A DNA stretch of 64,000 nt from UBA2589 sp965223235 (GTDB taxonomy: Bacteria; Gemmatimonadota; Gemmatimonadetes; Longimicrobiales; Gaopeijiaceae), in assembly GCA_965223235.1 (NCBI GenBank), contig CBDCVV010000007.1:310001-374000 (forward strand). The letters run 5' to 3'. The translations under genes were made by a program, and so were the position numbers. Positions 60,672 to 64,000 of this stretch are shown one piece after another. The notes beneath the pieces are model-generated. The model was not told the DNA's origin and ran no database searches. It saw nothing but the letters and a program-made list of their open reading frames with translations. How positions within the stretch are numbered: the first letter of the stretch is position 1; every line of letters starts with the position of its first letter.

Positions 60672-62611
60672 ATGTCTAGTGAACATATTCAGATCACGCT
60701 CCCAAACGGGGACGTGCTCGAAGTGCCTCGCGGCTCCTCCGCTGCCGATGTTGCCGCGGCGATCGGACCGGGCCTCGCGAAGGCGGCAGTCGCCGCCCAG
60801 ATCCCGGACGCGGAGGGGGCGTGGGAGACGATCGGGCTCATGGAACCCCTCGCACGACGACGTCGCCATCAAGATTCTGACGGCGAAGAACCCGGAGTCG
60901 CTCGCCGTGCTCAGGCACTCGGCCGCTCACGTACTCGCAACGGCTGTGCGCGAACTCCGACCGGGTGCCGGTATCGGCTTCGGGCCGGCGATCGATGAAG
61001 GGTTCTACTACGACTTCGAGGTGGACGCGCCCTTCACGCCAGAGGATCTAGCCGCGTTCGAGGCGAAGATGGCCGAGGTCGTGAACGCCGATCAGCCCTT
61101 CGAGCGGCGCCGAGTCGACAAGGCGGAAGCGCGCGCGCTCTTCTCGGACGACCCCCTAAAACTCGAGCGTCTCGAGGAATTCGACGACGACGAGGTCATT
61201 ACGGTTTACGAGAACGGCCCCTTTCTCGACCTGTGTAAGGGGCCGCACGTCCCGACCACGGGGCACCTGAAGCACTTCAAGCTGCTCTCGGGAGCAGGCG
61301 CCTATTGGCGAGGTGACGAGAAGCGTCAGATGCTCCAGCGCATCTACGGGACGGCGTTCCACAAGAAGGGAGACCTCGATGAGCACCTGAACCGCTTGGA
61401 GGAGGCCAAGAAGCGCGATCACCGCGTGCTCGGTAAGGAGCTCGATCTCTATTCGATCCAAGAAGAGATCGGGCAAGGCTTCGTACTGTGGCATCCCCGG
61501 GGCGGAATCATCCGCCACACGGTCGAAGAGTTCTTGAAGTCGACGCTCCTCGAACACGGCTACGAGTTGGTCTTCTCACCCCAAGTCGCGAGTGAGGAGC
61601 TGTACCGGATTTCCGGTCACCTGGAAGTCTTCGAGGACAATATGTTCCCGGCGATGGATGACGAGGGCACGCGCTTCCGCATGAAGCCGATGAACTGTCC
61701 GCATCATTTCATGATTTACCGGACGCAGACGAGGTCGTATCGGGACCTCCCTCTGCGCTTCGCCGAGCTGGGGACGTGCTACCGGTACGAACGTTCCGGC
61801 ACGCTTCACGGGATGCTCCGAGTGCGCTGCTTCACGCAGGACGACGCACACATCTTCGTGCGGCCGGACCAGATCGGTGACGAGTATGACCGCCTCCTCG
61901 ACTTGGCAGACTACCTACTCGGCATCTTCGGGTACGAGTACCATGTGAGTCTCGGTACGCGGCCGGAGAAGGCCATCGGGGACAGTGCCGTCTACGACGC
62001 TGCCACGGAGACGCTTCGGGGAGTGCTCGAGCGGCGAGGGATGGAGTACGAAGAGGAAGTCGGCGGGGGTGCTTTCTACGGCCCGAAAATCGACATCAAC
62101 GTCGTCGACGCGATCGGTCGCCAATGGCAGGGCGGCACGTTCCAGCTCGACTTCTTGATGCCGGAGCGCTTTGGTCTCGAATACGTCGGGTCGGACAACG
62201 AGCGACACAACGCGGTGGTGATCCACCGGACGCTGCTCGGGTCGATGGAACGCTTTATCGGCGGGCTCATCGAGCACTACGCCGGTGCGTTCCCGACGTG
62301 GCTTGCGCCCGAACAGGTTCGGGTCCTTCCTATCGGCGAAAGCTGGGATGACAGTGCGCACGAGCTCGCGGCCTCTCTCAAGGCGGCTGGAATTCGGGCC
62401 ACGGTGGAATCTCGTGAAACGCTCGGCTATCGGATTCGCGAAGCTGAAGTCCTCAAAGATCCCGTATATGGCCGTAGTCGGAGAGCGTGAGGCTGCCGAC
62501 GGAACGGTGGCGGTCCGTAAGCGTGGGACGGGTAAGAAGCAGGAAGTACTCGATCGTGGCGACTTCATCGATCGGGTCGCGGAGGAAATCGCGAATCGGT
62601 CACTCGGCTGA
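60672..62611 (+). CDS. thrS: Threonine--tRNA ligase, two frameshifts in this sequence
   Basis: Class II synthetase charging tRNA-Thr. The TGS start (MSSEHIQITLPNGDVLEVPRG) is in one frame to about 60846. The main part (RHSAAHVLATAVREL, the tRNA-SAD segment YENGPFLDLCKGPHVPTTGHL, motif 2 RYERSGTLHGMLRVRCFTQDDAHIF, motif 3 region HRTLLGSMERFIGGLIEHY) is one base over. The C-terminal KIPYMAVVGEREAADGTVAVR anticodon-binding end is in the third frame. The breaks fall at CCCC (60846-60849) and AAA (62455-62457). Removing one base at each gives exactly 646 codons, a normal ThrRS. Since the gene is essential, sequence error is likeliest. Confidence 0.92.
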
Positions 62612-62831
62612 GGGCCCGCGGGGCGGGGGAGGTCATGAGCGCTCGCGCCATGGCCTCCTCGACCGCCGCCGTTGACCCATAAGGGCGCTGGGCACATCTT
62701 TTCGCTTCCCAAGCGGGAAAAGACAATTGAGAGAAGTGGGTCGTCACGCCGACGGTCCCACCCTCCCGGTCGACTGAGCCGAGTGAGGGTCGCGATTACG
62801 GAGCCACAGGGGTGGCTTCTATTCGGCGCGA

Positions 62832-62853
62832 CCCGAGCTTCGCCTCGGGTTTT
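62832..62853 (+). terminator. Intrinsic terminator in the infC leader
   Basis: CCCGAG (62832-62837) pairs with CTCGGG (62844-62849), loop CTTCGC, followed by TTTT. It lies 58 bases before the infC start and is followed by a second hairpin AGGGC-CGAAA-GCCCT (62866-62880). It may end the thrS message or attenuate infC-rpmI-rplT. The 298 bases between thrS and infC hold no other supported gene; a 15-codon ORF at 62635-62682 behind GGGGGAGG is a weak leader candidate. Confidence 0.7.
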
Positions 62854-62910
62854 CTCGTAGGGTGTAGGGCCGAAAGCCCTGCCTACAGAACTCAAACGGA
62901 GGTCACGGAC

Positions 62911-63426
62911 ATCAGCAGAGACCGAGTTCGCGTCAACGACCAGATTCGGATCAGCCCTGTGCGGCTCATCCAAGACGATGGTGAACAGATCGGCATCGTC
63001 TCCATCGACGAAGCCCGCGAGCGGGCGACGCAGCGAGGAATGGATCTTGTCGAGGTAGCAGCGGACGCCCGACCCCCCGTCGTCAAGATGATGGACTACG
63101 GGAAGTACAGATACGAAGCGGATCGGGCGCGTCGCGAGGCGCGGAAGAAGCAGCACACCATCAGGGTCAAGGAAGTGAAGTTCCGGCCCGGCATCGAAGA
63201 CCACGACTTCGCCTTCAAAGTCGGCCACGCCAAGCGCTTCCTCGAGGAAGGCAACAAGGTGAAGCTGACGATGATGTTCCGTGGTCGTCAGGTGACCCAC
63301 CCGGAGATCGGACTCGAGGTGCTAGCTCGAGTCATGCAGGAGCTGGAGGAGCTCGGAAACGTCGAGTCTCAGCCAAACATGGAGGGGCGCATCATGTCGA
63401 TGGTGGTCGCTCCACTTAAAACCTGA
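62911..63426 (+). CDS. infC: Translation initiation factor IF-3, non-canonical ATC start
   Basis: 171 residues if it begins at ATC 62911, eight bases after GGAGG (62898-62902). No in-frame ATG, GTG or TTG is near that Shine-Dalgarno; the nearest upstream start codon (TTG/ATG around 62812) lies inside the leader hairpins and terminator. The family N-terminus RVRVNDQIRISPVRLI begins directly after. Other motifs: IVSIDEARERATQRGMDLVEVA, PPVVKMMDYGKYRYE, the C-terminal domain KEVKFRPGIEDHDFAFKVGHAKRFL and KLTMMFRGRQVTHPEIG. E. coli infC starts with AUU and is self-regulated through it; AUC here suggests the same control. Followed by rpmI and rplT. Confidence 0.93.
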   Translation: MSRDRVRVNDQIRISPVRLIQDDGEQIGIVSIDEARERATQRGMDLVEVAADARPPVVKMMDYGKYRYEADRARREARKKQHTIRVKEVKFRPGIEDHDFAFKVGHAKRFLEEGNKVKLTMMFRGRQVTHPEIGLEVLARVMQELEELGNVESQPNMEGRIMSMVVAPLKT

Positions 63427-63469
63427 GTCACACCCCAGCGTCAGCGGGGAGAACGGAGTAGTAGATCGA

Positions 63470-63670
63470 ATGCCGAAGATGAAGACGCACCGCGGTGCGG
63501 CGAAGCGGGTCAAGAAGACCGGCTCCGGTAAGCTAAAGAGGATGCGCGCTTTCAAGAGTCACATCCTCACGAAGAAGACCACCAAGCGGAAGCGCCGTCT
63601 GCGCACGGCGACGCTCGTCTCGAAGGCAGACGAGAAGAAGCTCCACAAGATTCTACCCTACGGCTCCTGA
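63470..63670 (+). CDS. rpmI: 50S ribosomal protein L35
   Basis: 66 residues, very basic, with the L35 pattern MPKMKTHRGAAKRVKKTGSGK and AFKSHILTKKTTKRKRRLR. Length is standard. It sits between infC (43 bases upstream) and rplT (12 bases downstream), the conserved infC-rpmI-rplT order. Confidence 0.97.
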   Translation: MPKMKTHRGAAKRVKKTGSGKLKRMRAFKSHILTKKTTKRKRRLRTATLVSKADEKKLHKILPYGS

Positions 63671-63682
63671 GGAGGCTGAACG

Positions 63683-64000
63683 ATGCCACGTGCAACCTCC
63701 GCCGTAGCGCGGAACAAGCGGAAGAAGAAGGTCTTCAAGGCTGCCAAGGGGTACTTCGGCGGTCGTAAGAACCTTTACAAGACAGCGAAGGACGCCGTCG
63801 AGAAGGGTTGGGAGCACGCCTACCGGGACCGCAAGAAGAAGAAGCGGAACTTCCGTCGTCTGTGGATCGCCCGGATCAACGCGGCCACCCGTGAGCACGA
63901 CATGTCGTACTCGCGCTTCATCAACGGATGTAAGGCTGCGGGAATCGAGCTCGACCGTAAGGCCCTTGCCGACCTCGCAGTTCGGAACCCGGTCGCGTTC
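63683..64000 (+). CDS. rplT: 50S ribosomal protein L20 (3' end beyond window)
   Basis: The first 106 residues are present and run off the window end in frame; L20 is normally about 115-120 residues. ATG at 63683 is preceded by GGAGG. Motifs: PRATSAVARNKRKKKVFKAAKGYFGGRKN, the central HAYRDRKKKKRNFRRLWIARINAA and SYSRFINGCKAAGIELDRKALADLA. L20 binds 23S rRNA early in assembly and in several bacteria represses its own operon through the infC-rplT leader. Confidence 0.97.
   Translation, partial: MPRATSAVARNKRKKKVFKAAKGYFGGRKNLYKTAKDAVEKGWEHAYRDRKKKKRNFRRLWIARINAATREHDMSYSRFINGCKAAGIELDRKALADLAVRNPVAF

Noticed and set aside
62635..62682. 15-codon ORF behind GGGGGAGG as an infC leader peptide
   Set aside because: The spacing to ATG is too short (two bases), the codons are ordinary Ala/Ser, and no competing RNA helix with the downstream terminator was found. 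Kept only as a weak possibility.
61915..63300. 461-residue open frame on the minus strand across thrS and infC
   Set aside because: It runs antisense to two clearly conserved genes, has no signal or domain, and crosses the intergenic terminator. Long antisense frames are expected at this GC content.
1..64000. tRNA, rRNA, CRISPR arrays, insertion sequences, phage or integrase genes
   Set aside because: I looked for tRNA-like cloverleafs in the gaps, regularly spaced repeats and transposase or integrase motifs and saw none.

Overview
The window reads as a chromosomal segment from a high-GC, diderm, free-living bacterium. The best guess is a member of Gemmatimonadota or a close relative. This is an inference from gene content and style, not from a marker tree. 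Supporting signs are the many secreted or lipobox-bearing proteins, TolC/RND/porin outer-membrane systems, a SecD with a low-complexity insertion, a bacillithiol-type glycosyltransferase, a perfect CIRCE before groESL, NtrC/NtrY-like signalling, and dense operons with 4-base start/stop overlaps. There is no sign of phage, insertion sequence, CRISPR, tRNA or rRNA.

Layout. 1-6.6 kb: the tail of a TetR regulator, then a TolC/adaptor/RND efflux operon. 6.6-17.2 kb: an outer-membrane barrel, hydrolases, GNAT, nitronate monooxygenase and hotdog genes, MATE, RfbC, an esterase, MurB and a secreted N-acyl-D-amino-acid deacylase fused to a DUF1579-like domain. 17.2-24.9 kb: a second export locus (TolC, HlyD-type adaptor, two ABC ATPases) with an NtrC-type regulator and NtrY-like kinase, but no permease. 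A hairpin-rich 266-base gap lies between the two ATPases. 25-28.4 kb: ECF sigma, probable anti-sigma and two exported HEAT-repeat proteins. 28.6-31.6 kb: a receiver-GGDEF diguanylate cyclase coupled to a GspE/PilB ATPase with a C-terminal receiver. 31.7-44.5 kb: porin, secD-secF-tatD-mutL-miaA-bshA-uppP-birA-coaX, a squalene/phytoene synthase and an unknown gene. 44.5-46.6 kb: CIRCE-groES-groEL. 46.7-60.4 kb: mostly exported enzymes (Ntn acylase, PQQ-type sugar dehydrogenase, sortilin-like propeller, M1 peptidase, NHL lipoprotein), a Fer4/CDGSH protein and a membrane-anchored Ser/Thr kinase. 60.4-64 kb: thrS-infC-rpmI-rplT, running off the window end.

The strongest regulatory find is upstream of thrS. 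A well-placed Shine-Dalgarno drives a 25-codon ORF with five Thr codons within eleven. It is followed by two mutually exclusive RNA helices, a 10-bp antiterminator and an intrinsic terminator with a T-run. This has every part of classical ribosome-mediated attenuation, applied to threonyl-tRNA synthetase.

Several core genes (tatD, bshA, thrS twice, probably the squalene-synthase-like gene) are each broken by one extra base, nearly always in a short homopolymer. In every case removing the base restores a family-like protein. Because thrS is normally essential, insertion-type sequence error is more likely than true gene decay. infC has no ATG/GTG/TTG near its Shine-Dalgarno and appears to start with ATC.
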